Source: Roseiconus lacunae (GTDB lineage: Bacteria > Planctomycetota > Planctomycetia > Pirellulales > Pirellulaceae). From it: 64,000 nucleotides of DNA. The first letter of the stretch is position 1. Each line of letters starts with the position of its first letter. Positions 18,915-27,249 of the stretch are shown here, in pieces. The notes under the pieces are model-generated. The model saw only the letters and a list, made by a program, of their open reading frames with translations. It had not been told where the DNA came from and ran no database searches. The DNA is taken from positions 372,001 to 436,000 of the forward strand of contig NZ_VSZO01000079.1 in assembly GCF_008312935.1 (NCBI RefSeq). Direction: 5' to 3'. A program made the translations under genes and the position numbers.

Positions 18915-21524
18915 ATGCGTGCATCGAGCGTCAATCACACGGCAAAAAAAATCGGCTCTTCCAACCGGCTCGCCAAGCGAACCATGCTTTTGTCGTTGGT
19001 TCTGGCGTCATCAAGCCTGTCGTCCAGCGAAGCGCAGCAACCGAGTCCAGCTCAGGGGCAAACGCATGCGGCTGGCCTGATTCAACATTCGGATTTTGCC
19101 AGATCCTACGGCAACCGTGTGGTGTCGAGGGTTCGGCAAAATACGGCTCGCGGTGGCCAGGTTCGCTCGAACCCGTTCTTCGTGCCCAGCCAGACTCGTC
19201 AGGTCACCGGTGACGTTCAATTAGCGAGTCAAAACGAAGCTAATGTCCGCGGAAATGCGGAGACGGACGGTCGAGCAGGTATGGTCGCCACTTCGCGACA
19301 AGCTGGCATCGTTGGGCGGACAGCGTCGCACAACGCGGGTAGCGAAAATCGATCCACCGAGTACCCCGTTGCCGGCACTCACCCGCGTCGCAACGAATCA
19401 GCAGGAAACGCTTTCGCGCAGCAATCGACGCGCCGACAAACGTCGCGTTTGCAGACCGTCGCGGCTCCGTTTTTGCAACCGCTCGAAACACACACATCGG
19501 CGGCTTACACCAACAATCAGATTCGACCTGTCGCCGAAACGCGTGACGCAGACGCTGTCGCCGAATCGGCACAGCCGATCGTGTTTTCGTTTACCGACGA
19601 TGCCAAAGAGATCGCTTCACCCGATTCACTTGAGGTTACAACCGCCGCCGCCGATGCGATCGAAGAACCGTCGCTCGATGCCATCGATGAAGCAATTGAA
19701 ACGATCTCGACCAACGCCGCATTGCAAGGCGACACAAAAACGGGTGTGGTGGACGACGCCGAGGTAGTCGACGAAAGCGTCGGCGAATTGCCCGAGGGCT
19801 TTGTGATCCAAGAAGCCCCATTGATCGACTTCACAAAGTCACTGCCCAAGGCTGTTGCCCCGGTCGCGGAATCATCCGACGGAATCTCGCTTTCACTAAG
19901 TGACGAAACGGAGGATCGTCTTGAGCCGGAAACGCCGGACGATTCATTCGCCGATCCCACTGGTTCTGGCGAGTCAATGGAAGTCGGATCATTAGCCGTC
20001 GACGCATTGGAAGTGGATGCGTTTGAAGTTGACGCGCTCGAAGTCGACGCACTCGAAGTTGACGCGCTGGGGGAAACTTCTACGGATCTGGCGGATATCG
20101 GATCCCCGGTGATGTTAGCACCTGTGGTCGATTTGGCTCGCCAAGTGCCCTTACCGGAAGAACTCCATTCGGTTGACGACACGATCCGTGTGAATCCGAA
20201 TGTCCCTGCATCGGAAGTTAAGCCCCCTTCATCGGTCGGCGCGATCCAGGTCAATCGCGCCAAGAACACCGTCCCATTGGTCAGTCAAGAGGATGGCCGG
20301 GCCCCGGTGACGGTTGCGATGCCGCCGATCGAGATTGAAGAAACACTCGAAGCCAGCGCCGAACAACACACCCCGCTCCTCGCGGCGGTACCCGAACCAA
20401 GGATGCTGCCGGGGCTGGGGGCAGAATCCGCCGCTTCTGAGCCGGTGGAGTTGGCTGTCCCGATCAATCTAAACGGCCCAGTCGGCGAGACTGCCCGTGA
20501 CGACTTTGCAGCGCTGCCGGAACTACCGCCACCGACGGCGTCCGCTCCCGAAAAGTCGTCGCCAGCGATCGTTCCAAACCAAAGCGACTCGGTTGCACGC
20601 ACGCCAACGTCGACGAGTCCACTGACGGTAAATCCGCGTCGGCCGGCAACATCCACGCCCAACGACGCCGTGATTCCGATGCCGGTGTTTGCCGATCGTC
20701 CTCCATCGATCACGGAACTGACTGAGCCCGACCAAACCCCGCTAATCGGATCGCCCGTCGAAGTCGATCCGGCACGAAACTATGAATCTCCGCCGGCCAA
20801 AGCGATTTCTGCGAAACAGAAAACGCCGGAGCCGGACTTCGCCTCGCCTGCCGAGTCCGGAAACGTCAACTTGGCATCGATGCACCGTCGTGGTGACAAT
20901 CGCGGCATGGGGTTCCCGCGGCCGACACCGACGCTGCAGGCAGAATCAACGACTGATGCGGAATCGCTGCCTCAGTTGCCGAAGTCGCCGGCTGCATCCC
21001 AAAGCAACCGTCAAACGGTCGTTCGTCCCGAAGCGACCGATTCCTTTGAGCCAAATTCGTTCGAGACGGCAGGCAATCAAATTGTCTTGCGGTTACGACG
21101 TGGTCAAGTTCGTTCGATGACCATCGGCGGAACTTTGCGTGGCGTCAACATCGCGGATAAGGAAACATGCCAAGCCTTTGCGGCAGGGGCCAACGAGTTC
21201 AAGCTGATCGGGACCGGCCTTGGGACAACTGAGCTGACCGTTTGGGCCGATGTTCGATCGGGAAAGCCGACTCAAAAACAAACATTCCGAATCGTCGTCA
21301 GCGAATCCTTGGATGCGACCGGTGACCAAGTCACCGAACGCACCGATTTGTTGAACGATTCAATCCAGCAAGCCTTTCCGACGGCATCGGTCTTGGTCAC
21401 TCAACGCCAAGGCCAACTGTTTGTCGAAGGTGAATGCCCATCGGAGTCCGTGGCGACGCAAATCATTCGTCTGGTTCGCAAGAGCTGTTTGATTCCGGTG
21501 CAAGACAAATTAGTGGTTCGCTAA
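18915..21524 (+). CDS. Exported protein with pil_N-like and BON-like C-terminal domains
   Basis: 869 residues from the ATG at 18915 (AGGAA lies six bases before it; an upstream ATG at 18864 is possible). The signal sequence is MLLSLVLASSSLSSSEAQ. Residues ~100-700 are low-complexity, acidic and probably disordered, with a run of five-residue repeats of the type EVDAL (19994-20067). The last ~150 residues resemble the N-terminal domain of CpaC/RcpA-type secretins (IVLRLRRGQVRSMTIGGTLRGVNIAD, TGLGTTELTVW) followed by a BON-like fold (LLNDSIQQAFPTASVLVTQRQGQLFVEGE). The secretin barrel itself is absent. It sits between two beta-barrel genes. Confidence 0.7.
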   Translation: MRASSVNHTAKKIGSSNRLAKRTMLLSLVLASSSLSSSEAQQPSPAQGQTHAAGLIQHSDFARSYGNRVVSRVRQNTARGGQVRSNPFFVPSQTRQVTGDVQLASQNEANVRGNAETDGRAGMVATSRQAGIVGRTASHNAGSENRSTEYPVAGTHPRRNESAGNAFAQQSTRRQTSRLQTVAAPFLQPLETHTSAAYTNNQIRPVAETRDADAVAESAQPIVFSFTDDAKEIASPDSLEVTTAAADAIEEPSLDAIDEAIETISTNAALQGDTKTGVVDDAEVVDESVGELPEGFVIQEAPLIDFTKSLPKAVAPVAESSDGISLSLSDETEDRLEPETPDDSFADPTGSGESMEVGSLAVDALEVDAFEVDALEVDALEVDALGETSTDLADIGSPVMLAPVVDLARQVPLPEELHSVDDTIRVNPNVPASEVKPPSSVGAIQVNRAKNTVPLVSQEDGRAPVTVAMPPIEIEETLEASAEQHTPLLAAVPEPRMLPGLGAESAASEPVELAVPINLNGPVGETARDDFAALPELPPPTASAPEKSSPAIVPNQSDSVARTPTSTSPLTVNPRRPATSTPNDAVIPMPVFADRPPSITELTEPDQTPLIGSPVEVDPARNYESPPAKAISAKQKTPEPDFASPAESGNVNLASMHRRGDNRGMGFPRPTPTLQAESTTDAESLPQLPKSPAASQSNRQTVVRPEATDSFEPNSFETAGNQIVLRLRRGQVRSMTIGGTLRGVNIADKETCQAFAAGANEFKLIGTGLGTTELTVWADVRSGKPTQKQTFRIVVSESLDATGDQVTERTDLLNDSIQQAFPTASVLVTQRQGQLFVEGECPSESVATQIIRLVRKSCLIPVQDKLVVR

Positions 21525-21547
21525 TGCGATGTTTCATCTCAATTTTA

Positions 21548-21617
21548 GGATTAGCCACGTGGCGTTAGCCACACTTGTGCCGCAATCGCCGGGGCGAACG
21601 CTCGTCGGCCGATTGAT
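21548..21617 (-). repeat. Dispersed palindromic repeat, copy 4
   Basis: Reverse-oriented copy with GGATTAGCC, GGCGTTAGCCAC and CGTCGGCC all in register. It begins 24 bases after the preceding stop codon and could also serve as a 3' hairpin. Confidence 0.8.
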
Positions 21618-21757
21618 CACAACTGAGTCCTTAGATGTAACGACGCACTAGTGATGCGATTGCAAAGGTGTCTTGGCGTTCCAAGGCATCCGTACGAAGA
21701 CTACCCATTGAATTCCAGCGGAAACGTTCCGCCCCGATTTTGTCAACGAGGTTCGAC

Positions 21758-23005
21758 ATGAACATCCGTCTGATCCAATCTGTCACCTGGCGCCGCTGTG
21801 CCCGTGTGATGACGATCGCTACCGCCGCCGCGATGGCTGCGCTTGGTGGCGGTGTCGCTTCCGCACAAAGCAATCAGTACGGGCTGATGACGAGCGATCA
21901 ATGGGGCCCCGAAACACAGGTCGTACCCGCATCCGCGGTGGCGACGGCTGCCGACGTGAGTGGCTCGCGTTTGGCCCCGGGATCGATCTCCCAAGCATTT
22001 GGTACGTTCTCCGGTGGATCGGCCGATTCCCAGTTCGGAAATGTTGCCCAAGTCAGCTTTGGCTGCCAATCGTGCTCGCAAACGGGATGCTACGGCGGCT
22101 GCAATGCGTGCGGCGGTGGTCCCCTGGCCAACCCCTGTGGAACACCTTGCGATCCCTACCGATATGTTTTTGTCGAAGCACTTTATATGCAACGACAAGG
22201 CAGCGACGGGTACGGGCTGATTCGCAACGCAGACCTAGAGGAGTTCGACTTTGAAATCGCACCACGGATCACGATCGGCAACCTGCCGAATTGCGTCACC
22301 GGGTACGAGTTCACTTTTACCGGACCGATCGAATCAGATCGCCGTTTGACCGTTTCTGATCCCGGAAGCCGCGTGACGACGACGCTGCTGGGGAGCAACG
22401 CGATCAACCAACAAGCGATCGACCCCTTCTGGAATGCAAATCTGCAAACCTTGACTTATGACAGCGACTACTGGAGTGCCGAGCTCAACAAAACGATGGT
22501 TGGCTGGGACGTTGCCAAGGTCTTGTTTGGTGGCCGTATGATTCGCATCGACGAAGACTTGGTCTACACCACTCAAAAAGATGTATTCGGAAGCTACGGT
22601 TCGCTGACCAGCCGCCCCGAAAACACACTCGCCGTGATTCAAGGCGGTCTGGACCTGCTGTACCCGGTTCGCCCTCATCTTTACACCGACTTTCGGGGAC
22701 GTGTCGGGGGCTACGTCAACTTTGCCGAATCGAACATCCGCCTGACCAATACCGGCAGCAGCCTGATCCACAACGTTCGTGATGAGGAAGAGTTTGGTGC
22801 GATGATCGAGGTCGCTTTAGGCTTCCGCTACCAACTCGGCGAAATCCTTTCCATCCGAGCGATGGGCGAAATGTGGTACCTCAGCGAAGTGGCGACGGCA
22901 TCCGACCAAATCAACGGTGTTGTTTCCGAGCGATTGGGAACAGAGCTGCACTACGAAGACCTGTTCTACGTCGGCGTTTCAGTCGGTGCGGAAGTCAAAT
23001 TCTAG
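21758..23005 (+). CDS. BBP7-type outer-membrane beta-barrel protein
   Basis: 415 residues from the ATG at 21758. The signal peptide is MTIATAAAMAALGGGVASAQ. A Cys/Gly-rich cluster (CQSCSQTGCYGGCNACGGGP) precedes YRYVFVEALYMQR, and the rest alternates beta strands to end in YVGVSVGAEVKF, with a terminal Phe as in outer-membrane barrels. The architecture is the same as the gene at 16852, and the order of barrel, pil_N/BON protein, barrel suggests a shared envelope role (inference). A bidirectional-looking terminator follows. Confidence 0.75.
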   Translation: MNIRLIQSVTWRRCARVMTIATAAAMAALGGGVASAQSNQYGLMTSDQWGPETQVVPASAVATAADVSGSRLAPGSISQAFGTFSGGSADSQFGNVAQVSFGCQSCSQTGCYGGCNACGGGPLANPCGTPCDPYRYVFVEALYMQRQGSDGYGLIRNADLEEFDFEIAPRITIGNLPNCVTGYEFTFTGPIESDRRLTVSDPGSRVTTTLLGSNAINQQAIDPFWNANLQTLTYDSDYWSAELNKTMVGWDVAKVLFGGRMIRIDEDLVYTTQKDVFGSYGSLTSRPENTLAVIQGGLDLLYPVRPHLYTDFRGRVGGYVNFAESNIRLTNTGSSLIHNVRDEEEFGAMIEVALGFRYQLGEILSIRAMGEMWYLSEVATASDQINGVVSERLGTELHYEDLFYVGVSVGAEVKF

Positions 23006-23068
23006 TGCAATGACGCCCGCCTTCGATCGCCCGAGCTAAGTTCAGGTGATCGAAACAAAGACACCCAG

Positions 23069-23117
23069 TAGCCGCCGGTTTCGGACCTGAAAAGGAAAGG
23101 AACCCGCGGCTATTTTT
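23069..23117 (+). terminator. Intrinsic terminator between convergent genes
   Basis: TAGCCGC pairs with GCGGCTA, extended by GGTT/AACC, with a T run after it on the plus strand. The right arm contains the stop codon of the convergent GYF_2 gene. Confidence 0.75.
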
Positions 23118-23526
23118 GTTTGCGGGCGACCTTTTTCTTGAGCCAGTTTTGAACACTCCGCTGGCCTTCATCGGCGGCCGCCGATGGGGTCGGCTGGGGC
23201 TTCGTGGGTGCGACCGAGGTCACTGCCGTTTTCACTTCGCGCGCCTCGTTCGCACCAACATCACGCAAGCAATGTCGGCAGCTGACCGGTGGCTTGGGGA
23301 TCTTCTTTCCGCACCCGGGACAGTAAAAGACGATCACCGGTCGATACGCCGCTTCAAATAAACCGCCCACTTCTTTGGCCGGGAACCACGCCGAGTCATT
23401 CTTGCGGAGCATCGTCTCGGGCTTGATGTCCCCCTTTCGGACAAGCTCAAGCAGTTCCTTCGGCTGCAAGGGGCCGACTTCTGATTGAACGTTGCCTTCA
23501 AATCGCTGCAGAAACCAAACTGACAC
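23110..23526 (-). CDS. GYF_2 (DUF4339) domain protein with zinc ribbon
   Basis: 138 residues. Residues 1-58 form a GYF_2-type domain (WFLQRFEGNVQSEVGPLQPKELLELVRKGDIKPET, then WFPAKEVGGLF). Next is a four-Cys zinc ribbon (FYCPGCGKKIPKPPVSCRHC), and last a basic tail (WLKKKVARKQK). It is probably a small protein-interaction module; partners are unknown. Such GYF_2 proteins are common in planctomycetes. It converges with the beta-barrel gene and shares its terminator. Confidence 0.75.
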   Translation of the reverse strand: MSVWFLQRFEGNVQSEVGPLQPKELLELVRKGDIKPETMLRKNDSAWFPAKEVGGLFEAAYRPVIVFYCPGCGKKIPKPPVSCRHCLRDVGANEAREVKTAVTSVAPTKPQPTPSAAADEGQRSVQNWLKKKVARKQK

Positions 23527-24090
23527 GGTCGATGCTCGCTCCGTTGATCAACGTATTTTGACGAGGATGTATTGTGAATAAGAAACTGAATCGCTATGCC
23601 GTCCGCCACTCGATGTGGCAAACGCTCAATCGTAACCACGGGATTGGGTTGACTTGCCAATCCCGATTTTCGAGTTTGCAAATCTGTTCTGGCTCGCGTT
23701 GACTGCCGCTTTGAATCGTTGACGATGCGCTCTTCGCTGTGAGACGAACATCAAGCTGAACGAATCACGGCTGCATTTGCGTTTGAGAACATTGAATCTC
23801 TCACGAGCGGAAGGGTGAAGCAGAGTCCACAACTTCACCGCTACGATACCGGGACACGGCAGACGCGACCGTGATCCGCGGAAATCCAGCTGTTCCGTGG
23901 AGTTCCATCGGGGGGCACCCAGTCTACCAAATTACTGCCTAGTCGACACTTGAATTTCGGGCTTCGATCGAAATCAAGCCAGGCATCCCTATCGTTGGGC
24001 GTGATCTAGAACGCATGTCGGACTTGTTTTTTCCCAAATTTTTTGGACATTGTTAAGACAAATCCAATCTCCGCCGAGCGACGTTTTTCT
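23527..24090. other. Intergenic region upstream of nrdR
   Basis: About 560 bases between the divergent GYF_2 and nrdR genes. I see no gene, repeat copy or clear promoter motif. Confidence 0.4.
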
Positions 24091-24561
24091 ATGCGATGCC
24101 CCTTTTGCCACTCTGATGATGACCGAGTGATCGATACACGGTCTGCGGAGGGAGGTTACATGATTCGCCGCAGACGCGTTTGCAGCAACTGTAGCCGGCG
24201 TTTCCAAACCGTCGAAAAAATCGAGCAACAAGCGTTACGGGTGGTCAAACGAGACAACACCCGCGAACCGCTCGATCGTGAAAAAATTCGTCGTGGGATC
24301 GAACGAGCTTGCTCGAAGCGTCCCGTGACCAGTGATCGTATCGAACAATTGGTTCAGTCGATCGAGTCAAATATCTACAACGACTATGAAACGGAAATCC
24401 CGGCCAAGGAAGTGGGGGAAATCGTGATGGGACACCTCGCCAAGTTAGACGAGGTGGCCTACATCCGATTCGCGAGCGTCTATCAGGAGTTTCATACCGC
24501 GAAAGATTTTATCCACGAAGTGGCGCGGTTGACCCAAGGACCCATCCCGTCCCGCTCGTAA
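24091..24561 (+). CDS. nrdR: Transcriptional repressor NrdR
   Basis: 156 residues from the ATG at 24091 (MRCPFCHSDDDRVIDTR), the standard NrdR start; an upstream ATG at 24043 would add 16 residues outside the family. The N-terminal zinc ribbon has CPFC and CSNC, and the ATP-cone spans about residues 46-136 (VVKRDNTREPLDREKIRRGI). NrdR senses ATP/dATP and represses ribonucleotide reductase genes. No nrd gene is in the window. Confidence 0.95.
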   Translation: MRCPFCHSDDDRVIDTRSAEGGYMIRRRRVCSNCSRRFQTVEKIEQQALRVVKRDNTREPLDREKIRRGIERACSKRPVTSDRIEQLVQSIESNIYNDYETEIPAKEVGEIVMGHLAKLDEVAYIRFASVYQEFHTAKDFIHEVARLTQGPIPSRS

Positions 24562-24564
24562 ACA

Positions 24565-24627
24565 ACTGACGCGCGTCAGCCCCGGCTTTTACTCGAATAC
24601 CGCGGCTAACGCCATTTGGTGAATCCG
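24565..24627 (+). repeat. Dispersed palindromic repeat, copy 5
   Basis: GCGTCAGCCCCGG ... CGCGGCTAACGCCAT ... GAATCC, in plus orientation directly after the nrdR stop. Confidence 0.75.
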
Positions 24628-24700
24628 GGTTTCGATTGTCGACGAAACATGCGTTTCGCTTCCAAAGTGACAAGTCGAATGGGACCCGTGTCGGGGCGCT

Positions 24701-25138
24701 CTACTTCTTTGCGATCTTGGTCTCGGTCACGAACGGATTGTTCTTGACCACGCCCAACTTCGGCGCTGCTTTGATCTTGGCGTGGCTGACGCACGGATTC
24801 GCAGAACAGGTCGGGCAAGCCGGGGCCGGCTTTTCGTATTCAGGGTAAACGAATTCGTTGGTCAGGCGGCCGCGGTATCCGGGACCTGCTTCAACCATCG
24901 GCGGGGCCGCAAAAGGGCTCATCCCATAAGGACGCGCGTGTCGTGCTCCGTAGTAGACCGGTGGGTTGAGCGCAAAGTACGGCGGGGTTTGCAATGTCGA
25001 CCCGTATTGGGCACCGTAAGGCTGATAAATCCCGTAGGGCACAAAGGGGTAACCGAATGGAGAGGTGGCAGAAGCCTGCTGGCTGCTGCAAACGATCATG
25101 GCGGCGAAGGCGGCCGCGACGAATGCGAAGCGTTTCAT
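24701..25138 (-). CDS. Small secreted Tyr/Pro-rich protein
   Basis: 145 residues from the ATG at 25138, with a clear signal peptide (FAFVAAAFAAMIVCSSQQASA). The mature part is rich in Tyr, Pro and Gly (YPFVPYGIYQPYGAQYG), has four Cys in CPTCSANPC and related positions, and ends in KNNPFVTETKIAKK. I do not recognise a family with confidence. It is likely an exported or envelope protein. Confidence 0.65.
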   Translation of the reverse strand: MKRFAFVAAAFAAMIVCSSQQASATSPFGYPFVPYGIYQPYGAQYGSTLQTPPYFALNPPVYYGARHARPYGMSPFAAPPMVEAGPGYRGRLTNEFVYPEYEKPAPACPTCSANPCVSHAKIKAAPKLGVVKNNPFVTETKIAKK

Positions 25139-25189
25139 GGAGTTTCGACCTGTTGTGATGATGATTGTTTGAGAGTTCCCCCCAATCAC

Positions 25190-25486
25190 ATCACGCTAGT
25201 CAGCCAAATCGGCCATGCAACCGTTACCAGCGTCGAAAAACACGAAAGCCGCAAAGTGATTGCGGGTTGTGCAGTCCGTCGACCCTCACTCCGAAAACGA
25301 CTTCTCAAACGAGAAAACTTCCGCCCGGTCGACGTTTGTGAGCTATCGCTTCGTGTTGACGTTCGTATGCGATGAGCCTTCGCGAGCCAATTCGACTGAC
25401 GGTACCACTCGCAGACTAAAGTCGGACGCGAACGTGTTCGGTTCCCCGTTCGAAGATCGAGTTTAGAGTTGTGGCGTACGTCGCGG
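25190..25486. other. Intergenic region
   Basis: About 300 bases between the secreted-protein gene and the Rrf2 gene, both on the minus strand. Nothing recognised. Confidence 0.4.
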
Positions 25487-25921
25487 TCAGATGTAGAACA
25501 TCGTGCCGTCTTCAGCGGAGGCTCGTTCGACGATTTCGGCAAGCGTGATTCCGCTCAGGACCTTTCGCCAAGCATCGCCGGCGCGGTCCCAAGACGATTG
25601 CAGCTCTCGATCCAGCAGCGTCTTCTCGGTACCCGCAGCCTCCTTCGGGGCCGCACCGTCGGCGCATCCGATCGCTTCGGCGATATCCAGAAGGGTCAAT
25701 TCACTGGGGTCGGCGAGCAAACGGTATCCGCCCTGACTGCCGCGAATACTTTGTACCCAACCGGCGCTGCGAAGCGTCTGCAGAATCTGAACTAAAAAAG
25801 GTCCTGGAATGTCATGCTTTGCGGTGATTTCGCGGACCGCGACCGGAGCCGACTGAGTCTTGCGGCGAGCCAATTCGGAAAGAGCTATCGAAGCGTAGTG
25901 AACCCGTGCTGAAACCAACAT
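25487..25921 (-). CDS. Rrf2-family transcriptional regulator
   Basis: 144 residues from the ATG at 25921 (MLVSARVHYASIALSELA), the usual Rrf2 N terminus; a GTG at 25933 is less likely. A winged helix is followed by GSQGGYRLLADPSELTLLDIAEAIGC. The three-Cys iron-sulphur cluster motif of IscR is absent, which leaves a CymR-like, cluster-free type. It lies 33 bases downstream of cysH on the same strand, so a role in sulphur regulation is likely (inference). Confidence 0.88.
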   Translation of the reverse strand: MLVSARVHYASIALSELARRKTQSAPVAVREITAKHDIPGPFLVQILQTLRSAGWVQSIRGSQGGYRLLADPSELTLLDIAEAIGCADGAAPKEAAGTEKTLLDRELQSSWDRAGDAWRKVLSGITLAEIVERASAEDGTMFYI

Positions 25922-25954
25922 GGTTAACCTCACTGTCCCCTTGTAAACGATCGC

Positions 25955-26749
25955 CTAGTTGTGGAGCCCGCACTCAGTTTTCTGGAAACCACTCCAACGT
26001 CCCGCCCGTTCGTCTTCGCCAAGCTGAACCGCCCGTGTGCAAGGCCAGCAGCCGACGCTGGGGTATCCTTGGTCGTGGAGCGGGTTGTACGGGATGTCGT
26101 TGTCGAGGATCAGCTTCCATACATCGGCTTTGGTCCAATTGGCCAAAGGACTGACTTTGACCAGCTGAAATTTTTTGTCCCAGCCCACGATCGGGGCTTT
26201 CGCACGATCAGGACTTTGGTCACGACGAATCGCACTTGCCCACGCGTGCAGGCCTTTGGCGGCCTGATGCAGGACTGTTAATTTCCGCGCAAAGCAGCAA
26301 CGATTCGGATCCGTTTTATAGACCGGACCGTTATTGGCTGCTTCGTACTCTTCCACCGTCGTGACCGGGTATTTGAATTCCACTTCAATTCCGTAGCGAT
26401 CCTTGACTCGCTCGCGTAGTTCCAAGGTTTCCTTGAATTGGTAACCGGTTTCCAGATTGAAGATCGGTGTCTCGGGGGCCACTTCGCTCAGCATGTGAAT
26501 GATCGTCATCCCTTCGGGACCGAACGCGGTCGCCATCGAAAAACGTGGCGCGAATCGCTCGACCGCCCATGCCAAAATCTCCTTTGGCGTGGCCGATTCC
26601 AAACGCGCGCTGTGATCAGCAAGCTCGGCTAGAAAATCTTCGGTCGGATGCAACGGTGGATCGGCAGCCAAGGCGCCCTGGGGCCCTTGGTCGATCGACA
26701 GATCGTTTCGCGGTGCATCGTCATCGCCAGGTTGTGCGACCGGCAACAT
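25955..26749 (-). CDS. cysH: Adenylyl-sulfate reductase CysH (4Fe-4S type)
   Basis: 264 residues. The nucleotide-binding loop is TAFGPEG (~74-80). The iron-sulphur cysteines are C151-C152 (RCCFARK) and C234/C237 (VGCWPC), and the catalytic Cys is C260 in the terminal ECGLH. The CC/CxxC set marks the cluster-containing, APS-using, thioredoxin-dependent form that makes sulphite in assimilatory sulphate reduction. It leads a two-gene unit with the Rrf2 regulator. AGGA precedes the ATG. Confidence 0.93.
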   Translation of the reverse strand: MLPVAQPGDDDAPRNDLSIDQGPQGALAADPPLHPTEDFLAELADHSARLESATPKEILAWAVERFAPRFSMATAFGPEGMTIIHMLSEVAPETPIFNLETGYQFKETLELRERVKDRYGIEVEFKYPVTTVEEYEAANNGPVYKTDPNRCCFARKLTVLHQAAKGLHAWASAIRRDQSPDRAKAPIVGWDKKFQLVKVSPLANWTKADVWKLILDNDIPYNPLHDQGYPSVGCWPCTRAVQLGEDERAGRWSGFQKTECGLHN

Positions 26750-26952
26750 GGTTCAACTGTCCTAAAAGAAAATCCGGAAATATGGTGGTTCTGTAACTAC
26801 CGCCGAAGCCGCTGGTACGACTCGACAGTTCCCCGCTACCGCGGTGCGAGTCCGCTTCTTCAATCGTGAACTCCGCCGAGGTTTGCTTGGTTCGGCGTCA
26901 ATCGCACGATCAACACGTCACTTCGCGACTTGCGTTTCGTCACCATCTGAAA

Positions 26953-27040
26953 TTGGGGGTAGCCGCTTGGCGTTCGCCACGATTTCGGTGCAATAACCAG
27001 GGTAAACGCCCGTCGGCTGATGAACCGAACCCGAACATTT
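26953..27040 (-). repeat. Dispersed palindromic repeat, copy 6
   Basis: Reverse-oriented, well preserved: TAGCCGCTTGGCGTTCGCCA, TTTCGGTGCAATAACC, CCCGTCGGCTGATGAACCGA. The outer flank CCGAACCCGAACATT is also shared with the copy at 59.2 kb. Confidence 0.85.
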
Positions 27041-27201
27041 GGCCGACACGAAGCGATTTGTGTGCCCTGTTAGGCGTTTTCGTAGATCCAAAACGTTCTC
27101 TCGACCGTAGTCTTGGGATGAATAGTACAAACCTGATCGGATTAGTCAACATTGGTATCGGTCAATCATAGCGATCGCGTGAGCCGATTTACCTTCCGAG
27201 C

Positions 27202-27207
27202 TATAAT
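27202..27207 (+). promoter_or_regulatory. -10-like box upstream of the TPR-protein gene
   Basis: Perfect TATAAT, preceded by no convincing TTGACA at 17 bases. Suggestive only. Confidence 0.3.
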
Positions 27208-27249
27208 TGCGGTGTTTGATTCGCCTTTCGTTCAACTTTGGTGACTTCG

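Larger units (their letters stand above)
26750..27249. other. Intergenic region with repeat copy and -10-like box
   Basis: Between the divergent cysH and TPR-protein genes. Contains a dispersed repeat (26953-27040) and a TATAAT at 27202-27207, about 43 bases before the next ATG, without a good -35. Confidence 0.5.

Noticed and set aside
19517-20269. 250-codon minus-strand ORF with Ser/Thr repeats
   Set aside because: It is the antisense shadow of the EVDAL-repeat region of the exported pil_N/BON protein.
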